Assembly: GCA_036927565.1 (NCBI GenBank)
Contig: JAYESD010000004.1
Span: 163,281,697-163,345,696, forward strand
Source of the DNA: Tuctoria greenei
Lineage: Eukaryota; Streptophyta; Magnoliopsida; Poales; Poaceae
Length of the DNA: 64,000 bases
Direction of reading: 5' to 3'
Shown: positions 58,701 through 64,000 of the stretch, in pieces
Layout of the letters: every line of letters starts with the position of its first letter
How positions within the stretch are numbered: the first letter of the stretch is position 1
Translations under genes and position numbers: made by a program
Notes under the pieces: model-generated
What the model was told of the DNA's origin: nothing
Databases searched by the model: none
What the model saw: the letters and a program-made list of their open reading frames with translations, nothing else

Positions 58701-61700
58701 GAAGCGGGTCTACGAGATTTTTCACATCAATAGAAAAATAGCAATTGGCTATTCGTGATTCAATTGAAGCTTGCAGCAGTTTGAAGACGAACGACGGGCG
58801 GCGATCAAGCGGGTCGACTTCGTCGTGTGCGAGCGACGTGATAGTCGACGAGTCTCGAGAGCGGCGGTCTGTGCACACCGGTGTACGGCGGAAGTGCACG
58901 TGTACGCGGCGGCGCGTTCAGGCAGAACGCATGAGTACGAGACGACGTGCTTATGCGTGCAGGAGGCACGCAGCTTCGACGTGTGACATGTGCGAAGGTT
59001 CTTTCGGTGATCTGTGGCAAGAGGACAGATGACACTGACAGGTACCAGATTTGATATGGTGAAGTTGTATGGCAGCGACAACTTCGACTTGTATGCAAAT
59101 AAGGATGAAAGATTTGTTGGCGCAACAAAGTCTTTTGTCCGTTTTGAAGGTGAAAAAGCCGGTCAAGATGGAGGATGACGAGTGGGAGGAAAAGCAGATG
59201 CAAGCAGCTGCAACCATATGACTGTCTGTCCGACAATGTCATGTACCATTGTCATCGGGTTGACTACGCTAAAGGAAATCTGGAAGAAGCTGGAAAATCA
59301 CTTTATGTCGAATACTTGACGACCAAGCTGTATTTGAAGCAAAAATTATATGGGTTGAAGATGCAGGAAGGGTCTGATCTTGCATACCACATAAATGTTT
59401 TCAATCAAAGGATCACAGATGTAGGTCTGCTAGATGTGAAAATTGATGATGAAGACAAAGCAATAATTCTTTTATGCTCGTTAGCACCATCTTATGAGCA
59501 AACGGTCACGACTCTGACATTCGGCAAGGATTCCATCAAAATTGAGGATGTTACTGCAGTGTTACTAGCTCAAGAGCAAAGGAAGAACAATGCAGTGGAC
59601 GAACCTCAAGCTGAATGTTTGTTGGTCAGGGGTGAGAATGCAAAGGAGAAGGTGGAGGCTAAGAGCAAGAAGAAAAAAAGGTGCAGTGCTATTTCTGCAA
59701 GGAGTGAGGACATATTAAAAGGGAATGTCTAACAAAAGTGAAGGGTTCAAGTGCTAATGTGGTAACTCTTATCAGTGACTCGGATAGCGACAGTGATATT
59801 CTCTCAGTGGGTATCGAAATACAATCGACTGAAGCATGGATGTTAGATTCGATAAGCTCTTTTCATGCAACGCACAAAAAGGAGTGGTTCTCTTCGTACA
59901 AGTCAGGTGATTTTGGCAAAGCTTATTTAGGAGATGATAGGGACACCCTGTTATTGTAATAGGCGAGATCAAGATCAAGACTGAAGACGGAGGTGAGCAC
60001 GTGCTTCAAGGTGTTAAACATATACCGAAGTTGCAAAGGAATCTAATTTCGCTTGGGGCTCTACATCGTGATGGTCTGTTATTCTGGGGCTGAGCCGAAT
60101 GGAAAGAATGAAAGTCATGAATGAAGATGAGACTATGATGATAGGAGAGAGAGGCATCAAATTTGTACAAGTTTCAATGGTGTTCCGTTGCAGATGGAGT
60201 CATAGAAGATGGAGTTGCGGAGATAACTGTATTCTCTTTAGACGACGAGTCCAAGGTGTTGGACTCATCGGGTGGCTCTCCGTGAGCTACAAAGTCAACA
60301 ACTCAAGTCCGAATACATGGAGATTCACGCATCACGACTTCAGGGTGGTGTAATATTCGCCAAGGTGGAGTTTGTGGAATTTGTGTTGAATATTGTGTAC
60401 AAGTTGGTTACGTTTAGAACATTGAGTTGTACTAGCGGTAGGGTGTAGAGTTTGTGTTGGACTCTTTAACCGGCCTCCTTATAAATATGAGGGGAGGGCC
60501 GCTATTGTAACTACGACGAAGACAACATTTTGGGAAGCAGCGTCCGTATTCATGTCCCGAGATGTAGACTTCGTCTAAACCTCGTTAACAAACATCGTGC
60601 CTCGCGTGTTGTTCGTGATCTGGCGTCGTATACCTCGAGAGATCCGTCGTCGCTTCCGCGTGCCTATTTTCTAACAAGTGATTGTTAGATTTAGTCCCAC
60701 ATCGAATATTGATGATGGGGGAGCCCAACATATAAGGTGGAGGGAACCTGACCTATCAAGCTAGTCTTTTGGGTTGAGGTGCTCCAAGACCGTGGTTGGG
60801 GCTTTGGTTGGGCCTGTTTGCATAGCAGGTCCGTGGCAATTTGGACTGGCAGCAGGAGCCCGTTTGTGTAACAGGTTGGGCTGCACTCTAATAAGTGGTA
60901 TCAGAGTCATGGTCGGAAATCTAGAACATCTCTTGGGCCTCACATGGATATCGGGTCGTCGAAAAGATCTCCCGGCCACTTGAAATCAGGTTGTCGGAGT
61001 AGTGTCCACCCGAGTGTGAAGGAGAGATTGTTAGATTTAGTTCCACATCGGATATTGATGATTGGGGAGGCAAACATATAAGTTGGACGGAATCTCACCT
61101 ATCATGCTAGTCTTTTGGGTTGAGGTGGCCCAGAACCTTGGTTGGGGCTCTAGTTGGGCTTGTTTGCGTAGCAGTCTGTTGCGACCTGGGCTGGCGGCAG
61201 GAGGCCGTCTGCGTAACATGCTGGGCCACACTCTGACAGAATATCTCTTTTTTACACAATGATAAGCTCACAAAGGTTTTGTTATGCTTTAGTGCTTTTC
61301 CCATAGGTTCATATCCCCAGAACTGTTCAGTCTGTTAACATCATTAAAATAGCCAGGCGCCAGCATATATAAGGGATAGGTCAGTACTCATGTCTAGAAA
61401 CGTGATGCTTTAAGATGATGAGGTCTAGTTACTTCAAATTCCACTTGGAACCAAAATCTTTTTTCTCATTTGGTAGCTACAGTACAGCACTGTATTGGAT
61501 CTTGGGTATCTTTGAAGTGACTTCTATGTCATGCATGGACAGAAAGTAGGTGGGGAGAAACCAATGGTACCATGATTTACAGAACTGAATATCTTCCTTG
61601 ACAACTAGCGAACTTTAAATGTAATTATGAATTTATGATCTCAAGTGCTCCGGTAATAAAACTGCTAATGCTATTCAACCACGTTTTGATCTCTAGTGCA

Positions 61701-62344
61701 GCACATGTATATGTGAATTCTGAGGAAACAAAAAGTAGCTAGGACGAAATATCATGCTTGCATGTTTAGACCAACCAGCTTGTACAGACCCGGTACAGCT
61801 TCAGATTGAAATTTGAGCTGGCAACGTTACCAGTAAGTTTCAGGGAACCTTATTTTCCTGTGTTGTGTGTGAACTGACCATGAACCTTCACTGACATAGT
61901 GACATATAATGCATTTATGTTCCCTGAAACTTACTGTTAACCTTGTCTCCAAGATATTGTATGTTGCATTTTGCAACATTTGCTGAGTTCTTACATTTGT
62001 TATCCATCATTCTTTGTGGTTCAGGTTCAAAGAAGTTTGCAACTACGGATTGAAGAACAAGGAAAATGTCTTCAAATGATGCTTGAGCAGCACAGCATTC
62101 CTATGAAAGACAAGGTGTTGGATGCTTCAACCTCTGCAGAAGGATCTAAGTTATCTTCAGATGTCCCCGAATCTTCTACTGTGAAGGAAGTTTCAGAAAA
62201 CTGCCAGAATGGACTAACCAAGCAAACAGGTACAAACATGTATTAAGGCCTTCGCTTGTGTTGCGGTCGGTCTTATGATGCGAGTCACAACCGGTTACTG
62301 ATGGTTCTTAACCATTGGTTTCAGAATCAGGTGACAGCCAATGA
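28138..62344 (+). CDS. PHR2: PHR2, MYB-CC phosphate-starvation response transcription factor
   Basis: The eight coding exons are 28138-28719, 39173-39371, 39450-39526, 39602-39641, 39737-39794, 49485-49554, 62025-62229 and 62325-62344. All have GT-AG borders, matching phases and no stop, giving 416 residues. The product closely resembles rice PHR2 (recalled as 426 residues). The MYB-type DNA-binding domain spans about 236-296 (RMRWTPELHARF, TPKGVLKLMK, IYHVKSHLQKYR), and the dimerising coiled coil about 322-363 (LRLQLELQKRLHEQLE, LQLRIEEQGKCLQ). The family acts in the nucleus as a dimer on P1BS sites (GNATATNC) in phosphate-starvation genes and is held back by SPX proteins when phosphate is ample. 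Introns of 10.5, 9.7 and 12.5 kb are filled with transposons, yet the coding sequence is undamaged. Orthology to PHR2 rather than another family member rests on recalled similarity. Confidence 0.93.
28720..29045 (+). other. Native start of PHR2 coding intron 1
   Basis: This is intron sequence before the copia insertion. It has a second GGATATCC (28859-28866) fitting the P1BS consensus. No gene is seen. Confidence 0.5.
29046..29318 (-). repeat. Two partial 3' LTRs in tandem
   Basis: 29046-29181 and 29182-29318 both start TGTTAGTAGCTGAAT on the + strand (the LTR 3' end in element sense). Both stop about 137 bp in, near the same motif CATGGCAGCC. Each is homologous to 38295-38440. Full LTRs of this family are about 340-370 bp. 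Confidence 0.8.
29319..31704 (-). pseudogene. Copia gag (3' part), protease and integrase of C2
   Basis: On the minus strand from 31600 comes the end of gag (AVEKLFRCIPEMYKQIARSI, LLDLSTMSTEE). A zinc-knuckle zone follows, then protease with the intact triad in WCLDTGATHHMT (near 30890-30930) and the gag-pre-integrase segment. Integrase follows, with HGDLCGPVTPTTPEGRRYF and later AWYGRKPTISHLRVFSCLAF and FIGYAKGSKAYRIL. The sequence stops in the linker before RT and passes straight into LTR at 29318. Many frameshifts are present. The catalytic TDNG block is not readable here. Confidence 0.8.
31710..32051 (-). repeat. 3' LTR of C1
   Basis: It is 342 bp, TGTTGG...CTAACA in element sense, adjacent to the polypurine tract. 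It matches 37046-37417 over its length. Confidence 0.9.
32052..33560 (-). pseudogene. Copia reverse transcriptase and RNase H of C1
   Basis: From 33559 leftwards: WVFKLKRDEAGIIVKHKTRL and VQQEGIDFDDAFAPM, then HMDVKSAFLNGDLKEEVYI, LYGLRQTPRA and the catalytic YVDDLVI at about 33005-33035. RNase H follows with KQHMVAMSSSEAEYIAAS, VDNVSTLALAKN and HIRVRYHFIRSCLEEGSI. The C-terminus KDQLADLLTKPLGR ends just before the polypurine tract. Frameshifts and stops separate these blocks. The order after integrase is the copia order. Confidence 0.88.
33561..34830 (-). pseudogene. Copia integrase of C1
   Basis: From about 34700: CGPVTPATPGGRCYFLLLVD with the first catalytic Asp, LRTDNGSEFTAAE with the second, and NGVVEQCNQTVVGMTRSLLK with the Glu. 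The downstream REHPKVFIGYAEGLKAYRI block and a Ser/Pro-rich linker toward RT follow. A short duplicated piece (GAGAGCGGAGTAGC, twice at about 33740-33800) lies in the linker. Frameshifts occur between blocks. Confidence 0.82.
34831..35400 (-). pseudogene. Copia protease and gag-pre-integrase of C1
   Basis: One frame of about 210 codons covers WWCLDNGATHHMT, VKFGDASGVEIKGVGSVI, YYIPALRNSIISLGQLDE and the LYVLHMQVARL / WHERFAHLHFEALKKLS block. The protease triad is D-N-G instead of D-S/T-G; the related C2 copy keeps D-T-G, so the change arose in this copy. Confidence 0.82.
35401..37030 (-). pseudogene. Copia gag of C1
   Basis: The N-terminal part is an Ala/Glu/Arg-rich coiled coil (about 36460-36870). 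GGWPTLTKTNYVEWVAVMRV and KLFRCIP / LLDLSTMSIEEAIGHLK follow, the usual copia gag core. A zinc knuckle starting CHNCGKLGHWA lies at 35510-35548, but its last Cys is not readable. A 46-bp tandem duplication (CTTCCCACATGTGTTGCACC...) at 36217-36313 and frameshifts break the frame. Confidence 0.8.
37046..37417 (-). repeat. 5' LTR of C1
   Basis: It is 372 bp, TG...CA. A TATA-like CTATAAATATG lies about two-thirds along on the minus strand. The primer-binding site follows directly. Confidence 0.9.
37423..38290 (-). pseudogene. Copia gag, 5' part, of C2
   Basis: This is the same gag N-terminus as in C1 (Ala/Glu-rich coiled coil, then the TLTKTNYVEWV region). It is cut by the C1 insertion at GTTGC and resumes at 31704. 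The tRNA-Met primer site GGTATCAGAGCCA lies at 38280-38292 on the minus strand. Confidence 0.78.
38295..38657 (-). repeat. 5' LTR of C2
   Basis: It is 363 bp, TGCTGG...CTAACA in element sense. Its outer half (38480-38585) holds five or six degenerate copies of a roughly 20-bp word, ATGCTGTCCTAA. Confidence 0.88.
38658..39172 (+). other. Native end of PHR2 coding intron 1
   Basis: This is T-rich intron sequence up to the acceptor TTCACTCAG|GTGG at 39172/39173. No gene or repeat is recognised. Confidence 0.55.
39173..39794 (+). CDS. PHR2: PHR2 coding exons 2-5, residues 195-319 (three short introns inside)
   Basis: The exons are 39173-39371, 39450-39526, 39602-39641 and 39737-39794, with normal-sized introns of 75-95 bp. 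They encode the Ser/Pro-rich linker and the whole MYB-type DNA-binding domain (Trp241 in RMRWTPELH; KSHLQKYR at 282-289), then the start of the link to the coiled coil. All junction phases (0, 1, 0, 1, 2) agree. Confidence 0.93.
39795..40253 (+). other. Native start of PHR2 coding intron 5
   Basis: This is T-rich intron sequence before the small LTR element. No gene is seen. ACTAT at 40249-40253 is the target-site copy of that element. Confidence 0.55.
40254..42646 (-). mobile_element. Non-autonomous LTR element 'D' with 137-bp LTRs
   Basis: The LTRs are 40254-40389 and 42509-42646 (TGTTAGAGTC...CTCCAATA in element sense). The primer site TGGTATTAGATT lies directly inside the right LTR, and a CTGCAGGGGA polypurine tract beside the left one. 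A perfect ACTAT duplication flanks it (40249-40253, 42647-42651). The 2.1-kb interior has no gag or pol. It consists of GC-rich tandem repeats and GC-rich unique sequence with a run of 19 G at 41938-41956. Long open frames there (up to 390 codons) follow from GC content and repeats. It lies antisense to PHR2. Confidence 0.85.
40660..41500. repeat. GC-rich tandem array, units about 38 bp
   Basis: About twenty degenerate units of the type ACGCGCGCGACGGAGGTCGGCGACGCGAGGTAGGGAGGGG vary from about 33 to 48 bp. Variants recur every four or so units, suggesting a higher-order period near 150 bp. The array fills much of the interior of element D. Confidence 0.75.
42672..43281 (+). repeat. 5' LTR of E
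   Basis: It is 610 bp, TGTTGGATGATCC...GGGATTTACAACA. A TATA-like GGGCTATAAATAGCC, itself a near-palindrome, lies at 42858-42872. A second TGTTAGG at 42743 is internal. Confidence 0.75.
43641..44055. repeat. Stem-loop array with constant loops and varying stems
   Basis: About 14 units lie in 415 bp, each an inverted repeat around a constant centre (ACACA, GACACTA or GGCACTA). Perfect stems include 43641-43669 (12 bp), 43697-43715, 43727-43743, 43746-43764, 43777-43795, 43796-43814, 43817-43834, 43837-43855 and 43962-43978 (5-6 bp each). Stem sequences differ between units (GGATG/CATCC, GGGTTG/CAACCC, TGGTGT/ACACCA, GAGGTG/CACCTC, GAGATG/CATCTC) but stay complementary. Confidence 0.85.
44539..44815 (+). 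mobile_element. TRIM (SMART-like miniature LTR element)
   Basis: This 277-bp element has LTRs of 89 bp (44539-44627, 44727-44815; TGTTGG...TTAACA). The primer site TGATATCAAAGCC lies just inside, and a GTGAGGGGGAG polypurine tract before the right LTR. A perfect CAAAA duplication flanks it. The 99-bp interior includes GAGTTCGAATCCTGG, resembling a tRNA B box. It codes for nothing. Confidence 0.92.
44820..45330 (+). pseudogene. LINE ORF2 C-terminus, zf-RVT-type region
   Basis: Translation across two frames gives FQWIWESKLLKKIKIFIWLL, then DDYSCVLCHTNTEELTYHLF and CPFSTSCWNTIGINWDHDRL, and further on AAGEIWKQRNGKIF. This is the Cys/His zinc-binding region found after the reverse transcriptase in plant L1-type ORF2 proteins. 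Stops and a frameshift make it a pseudogene. Confidence 0.75.
46640..47420 (+). pseudogene. Copia-type gag of element E
   Basis: The sequence reads LMKTNYTT, a stop where Trp is expected (TGA at 46669-46671), then MKIFLKAREVWEAID at 46681-46725. A frameshift follows, and then TTKDAWEVMKTKFLSEEHV and INDFATRVMIIVIKIRGLDG, the usual copia gag core (UBN2 type). A zinc knuckle with a stop (CYTC.KRGHFA) lies at about 47339-47370. No protease or pol follows; the sequence passes into the second stem-loop array. Confidence 0.78.
47463..47703. repeat. Second, shorter stem-loop array
   Basis: It is the reverse complement in type of the array at 43641-44055. Clear units are GGATGA-TGTGT-TCATCC (47463-47479) and GAGATGA-TAGTAT-TCATCTC (47514-47533); others are degenerate. 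The motif TGTTCTAGAAAACATGATTA that follows matches the zone beside element F's 3' LTR, so this is a piece of an F-family relative in + orientation. Confidence 0.7.
47741..48112 (+). repeat. Internal partial LTR of E family
   Basis: It repeats the last part of the E LTR (compare 43105-43281), ending GGGATTTACAACA. It is interrupted at 47784-47976 by CAACAACAACAACAACGACAAAG...AAGCAAGTCGAGGTCGACTAG, which resembles the 3' tail of grass SINEs. No gene is present. Confidence 0.55.
48113..48994 (+). other. Non-coding 3' part of element E
   Basis: No recognised domain is present. Between 48606 and 48716 four copies of GGGTTCAAGTCCCATTG-like words recur at 28-34 bp, similar to tRNA B boxes. Confidence 0.5.
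48995..49270 (+). repeat. 3' LTR of E
   Basis: It is 276 bp. It matches the start of the 5' LTR and its last few bases, with about 330 bp missing between. ATTAA follows directly. Confidence 0.7.
49485..49554 (+). CDS. PHR2: PHR2 coding exon 6, residues 319-342
   Basis: This 70-bp exon has acceptor TTTTTAATGCAG|G and donor CTTGAG|GTATTA. It encodes NFDITEALRLQLELQKRLHE and the next three residues, the first half of the MYB-CC coiled coil. It is isolated between introns of 9.7 and 12.5 kb but fully in phase with both neighbours. Confidence 0.92.
49555..49942 (+). other. Native start of PHR2 coding intron 6
   Basis: This is T-rich intron sequence with no gene or repeat recognised. Confidence 0.5.
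49948..50070 (+). repeat. Solo LTR, 123 bp
   Basis: It begins TGTTAGAGTATG and ends TTCTCCAATA, flanked by a perfect GTCCA duplication (49943-49947, 50071-50075). The ends match the LTR type of element D. The interior is lost, as happens by recombination between LTRs. Confidence 0.75.
50600..54676 (-). repeat. Probable long solo LTR (gypsy type), borders uncertain
   Basis: In the minus direction there is a possible start TGTCGGACTTAACC (54676), a TATA-like CTGCCTATAAAGAAC near 54490, a C-rich leader, and a possible end ...TTGAATGTCACA at 50600. The flanking bases do not match, so the borders are tentative. No coding domain is seen. 53070-53320 is a GGCCCG-rich block resembling the end of another hAT-type repeat. 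Confidence 0.35.
54720..55220. other. GC-rich interior of hAT-like element
   Basis: The segment 54760-54960 contains GGTGGAGGGGAGGC(A/G)GC repeats, with short open frames only. No gene is recognised. Confidence 0.4.
55936..57469. other. Unassigned intron DNA, probably old transposon pieces
   Basis: A GC-rich block (56040-56460) is followed by a tandem pair of a 36-bp unit CAGCCCATTTAGGTCGTTTAGA.GCCC.TTGACCT (56538-56608). A poly-G run lies at 57096-57118, and another CGCCTAGCGCCTAA end-like motif near 57310-57330. No gene is recognised. Confidence 0.4.
57475..60676 (+). mobile_element. Copia-derived element 'I', internally deleted
   Basis: The LTRs are 305 bp (57475-57779) and 304 bp (60373-60676), TG...TTTTCTAACA, and highly similar. 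A TATA-like TATAAATATG lies in both (57581-57590, 60479-60488). The primer site TGGTAATCAGAGCC is at 57782-57795. A 1.2-kb leader is followed by gag and a protease start. Integrase, RT and RNase H are absent. GAATA lies on the left (57470-57474), but the matching copy is after the adjoining TRIM at 61239. Confidence 0.82.
59029..60090 (+). pseudogene. Copia gag and protease of element I
   Basis: From ATG at 59029: RFDMVKLYGSDNFDL, then after a frameshift LLAQQSLLSVLKVKKPVK. The core follows (KLYLKQKLYGLKMQEGSDLA, HINVFNQRITDVGLLDVKID, ILLCSLAPSYEQTVTTLTFG), of the UBN2 type. A zinc knuckle with an in-frame stop (CYFCKE.GHIKREC) lies at about 59682-59731. The protease start reads EAWMLDSISSFHAT, with D-S-I in place of D-S-G. 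The reading ends near 60090 after the LQRNLISLGALHRDGLLFWG segment. Confidence 0.8.
60683..61238 (+). mobile_element. TRIM-like element 'J' joined to element I
   Basis: Two 210-bp LTRs (60683-60893, 61029-61238) begin TGTTAGATTTAG and end in CTCTAATA and CTCTGACA. They enclose 135 bp with primer site TGGTATCAGAGTCA (60896-60909) and a GAAGGAGAG polypurine tract. No coding sequence is present. GAATA follows at 61239-61243. Confidence 0.85.
61244..62024 (+). other. Native end of PHR2 coding intron 6
   Basis: No gene or transposon is recognised. A short inverted pair, AGTTTCAGGGAACCTTA (61834-61850) and TGTTCCCTGAAACTTA (61918-61933), is present. The acceptor TTTGTGGTTCAG|GTTC is at 62024/62025. 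Confidence 0.5.
62025..62344 (+). CDS. PHR2: PHR2 coding exons 7-8, residues 343-416 and stop
   Basis: 62025-62229 encodes the second half of the coiled coil (VQRSLQLRIEEQGKCLQMML) and the Ser-rich tail. 62325-62344 supplies the last residues and TGA at 62342-62344, after an intron of 95 bp. The C-terminus ...KQTESGDSQ resembles the rice end. Confidence 0.92.
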
Positions 62345-62715
62345 AGACGCGAGGAGGTTCTCCAAGGAGCATCCAAACCAAACTGGCCATGAAATGGCTA
62401 TGATGATGTGACTGCTTGCTGGCAAGCTTGAATCAACTTTTTTTTGTTTTGGATGAATAGATAAACATTGCCATGAACGACATCACAAATTAAGGCTGCT
62501 GGGCAAGTGCGTGTAACTAGGTGTTAGTTGTATAGCCGCCTTCCTCGCAGCACCGAGTGGGCCGTGTCATGTGGATAATCTAGGGCTCAGAAGTCTGCGC
62601 GCAAGCACATGCCAGGGATTTACCTTGCCTTTTCTTATTTGGTAGGCATTATGTAGCATTGCTAGGCCTTTGGGGGCTAATTTAAGTATTTAGAATAAAT
62701 GTCTATTACCCCTTC
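62345..62715 (+). other. PHR2: PHR2 3' UTR (end approximate)
   Basis: The untranslated end contains TAGAATAAATGTC near 62690-62702, an AATAAA poly(A) signal. The cleavage site is not visible, and the end given is about 15-20 bases downstream of the signal. Confidence 0.55.
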
Positions 62716-63315
62716 GTGGATTGATGTTGGTGTTTCTTTTTCTAACCCCTTCGTACTAATTAACCAAAATCTTTTTTCTCATTTGGGGTTATCATTGTAT
62801 GAGAACATAATTGCACTAAGATGAGTCTGTTGTCATTTTCTAGTTATTGATGTTGCTTGCGTCGTGGGATGGACCAAAGGATCCGCTCCATTAATTTCTT
62901 GTCAGCTTGGAGAGACCGGTGGCTGGAGGGTCGGTAGGGTAGGGAGATGTGTGTGGCATCCAGTTTTATTAAAACACGTCCAAATAAAAATGGCATACGC
63001 CCTTGAAGAAACAGAACGCCATGAATCCTAAATGTTTTCAACTTACAACTCTTGAGAAGACTATAAAATCCTAATGTTATAGTTGTGCTGCGTACCTTAA
63101 AAATAAAATAACTTCTGGAGCGGCCAAAAGCTAAAGTGCTTGGCAGCTGGTAAATCAGATTCTTAAGCCATATTTGGTGTGGCTTATCAATCTTTTCAAC
63201 AAAAATAAGTGTTCCAAAAGGTCTCATCCGGCCTTTGCAAGACGCGCTTTGCACTGAAATGTTGCATCTACGAAAAGTCGCCTCTCATTGTTGTTCCTTA
63301 CGTACCAATACACAA
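62716..63315. other. Intergenic DNA, no gene recognised
   Basis: A minus-strand open frame (62844-63254, 136 codons) shows no known domain. The sequence may be a decayed transposon. Confidence 0.4.
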
Positions 63316-63319
63316 ATCT

Positions 63320-63745
63320 CGATGATTTGCGACAGTCAGAGCCGTCGTAAATATGTAAAAAACTGTCGCAAATAGACTATTTGTGACGGCTTCTCTTATT
63401 TGTTACGGTTTCTGGCCGTCGCAAGTTCCTTGTCGCAATTAAGCTTATTTGCGACGGCTCGATGTAGCCGTTGTAAATTATTGCCCCGACGCCAGTGGGC
63501 TCCATGCGTCTATTTGCAACGGCCTGGCCGTCACAATTTAGATCCAGTTTGTGACGGTTTGACCGTCGCAAATAATATTAGCCGATGGGACCCACGCGGC
63601 CATTTGCGACGGTTTGACCATCGCAAATAGGATCTTAATTGCGACGACCTGGCCGTCCCAAATAATAGAGGCTAGTTTGCGAAGGCCAGAAGCCTTATTT
63701 GCGACGGTACTGTATAAAAAGCCGTCACAAATAAGGTTTTTTTTA
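63320..63745. repeat. Subterminal repeats of a second CACTA-type element
   Basis: About 15 direct and inverted copies of TTTGCGACGG / CCGTCGCAAA lie every 20-40 bp, the pattern of En/Spm-type subterminal regions. The terminal CACTA itself is not identified. The motif differs from the GACGTAAGT repeats at 23015-23300, so this is another family. Confidence 0.6.
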
Positions 63746-64000
63746 TTTTTTTAAATAGAAAATGCTACCGGCTCGATAGCCAGAAACACAACAAACAATA
63801 TATAAAACAGATCACAACAAGCCAACATAGATCACAAAACAGATCATAGCAGTCACAAATTAGCATCACAACACATCGTTGATACATCAGATCACCATCA
63901 ACAAACCAAACAAGGGCCCACTCGCCCGTCTGACCTCCGAAGCCATCAAAGTCGTTGTTGCGCCACACTCCAGGTGGCTAACGACGGCGACAGAGTTTGA
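63746..64000. other. Window end, probably interior of the same CACTA-type element
   Basis: It starts with a T-run, followed by A/C-rich sequence with repeated CAGATCACA words. No gene is recognised. Confidence 0.35.

Noticed and set aside
62844..63254. 136-codon minus-strand gene downstream of PHR2
   Set aside because: No recognised domain and no promoter or splice signals; it is within likely transposon DNA.
1..64000. Organellar, bacterial or viral origin of the window
   Set aside because: Spliced plant gene structure, plant LTR elements, MITEs, LINE and CACTA repeats throughout indicate a plant nuclear chromosome.

Overview
This window is nuclear DNA from a grass. One intact host gene is visible: an orthologue of the phosphate-starvation regulator PHR2 (MYB-CC family) on the + strand. 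Its nine exons run from about 27.1 kb to 62.7 kb. They join without a break into 416 codons, close to the rice protein in length and sequence. Almost everything else is transposable elements, most of them inactivated and nested in one another. The species cannot be named from the sequence; a grass is inferred from the similarity to rice PHR2 and the element families.

Layout. 1-21,227: Ty3/gypsy retroelements. A minus-strand element (gag, protease, 2.8-kb 5' LTR) abuts the integrase-to-3'-LTR half of a plus-strand element of the same chromovirus family. That half is split at 5,057-17,724 by a Tat-lineage gypsy element carrying gag, protease, RT, two RNase H domains, integrase and a spliced antisense gene. 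21,228-23,306: a CACTA transposon piece. 23.3-26.2 kb: unassigned DNA and a weak plant-mobile-domain remnant. 26,186-26,755: a Tourist-like MITE about 0.4 kb upstream of PHR2.

Three PHR2 introns total about 32.6 kb, of which about 28 kb is assigned to transposons. Coding intron 1 holds a Ty1/copia element (29,046-38,657) with a second member of the same family inserted in it (31,710-37,417). The fifth coding intron holds a small non-autonomous LTR element (40,254-42,646) and a copia-like element (42,672-49,270). Inside the latter sit a smaller LTR element, then a 5'-truncated LINE, then a 277-bp TRIM. The sixth coding intron holds a solo LTR, a hAT-like element with an LTR-like block inside, and a composite of a copia derivative and a TRIM that share one target-site duplication. 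After the gene the window ends in CACTA-type subterminal repeats.

Most boundaries rest on matching target-site duplications read directly in the sequence. The most unusual signals are: (i) an array of short stem-loops with constant loops and co-varying stems (43,641-44,055), with a second copy at 47,463-47,703; (ii) arrays of the 12-bp palindrome CGGACTAGTCCG in the gypsy LTRs; (iii) the composite retroelement with one GAATA duplication; (iv) a hydrophobic 14-codon upstream ORF whose stop codon touches the PHR2 start codon.
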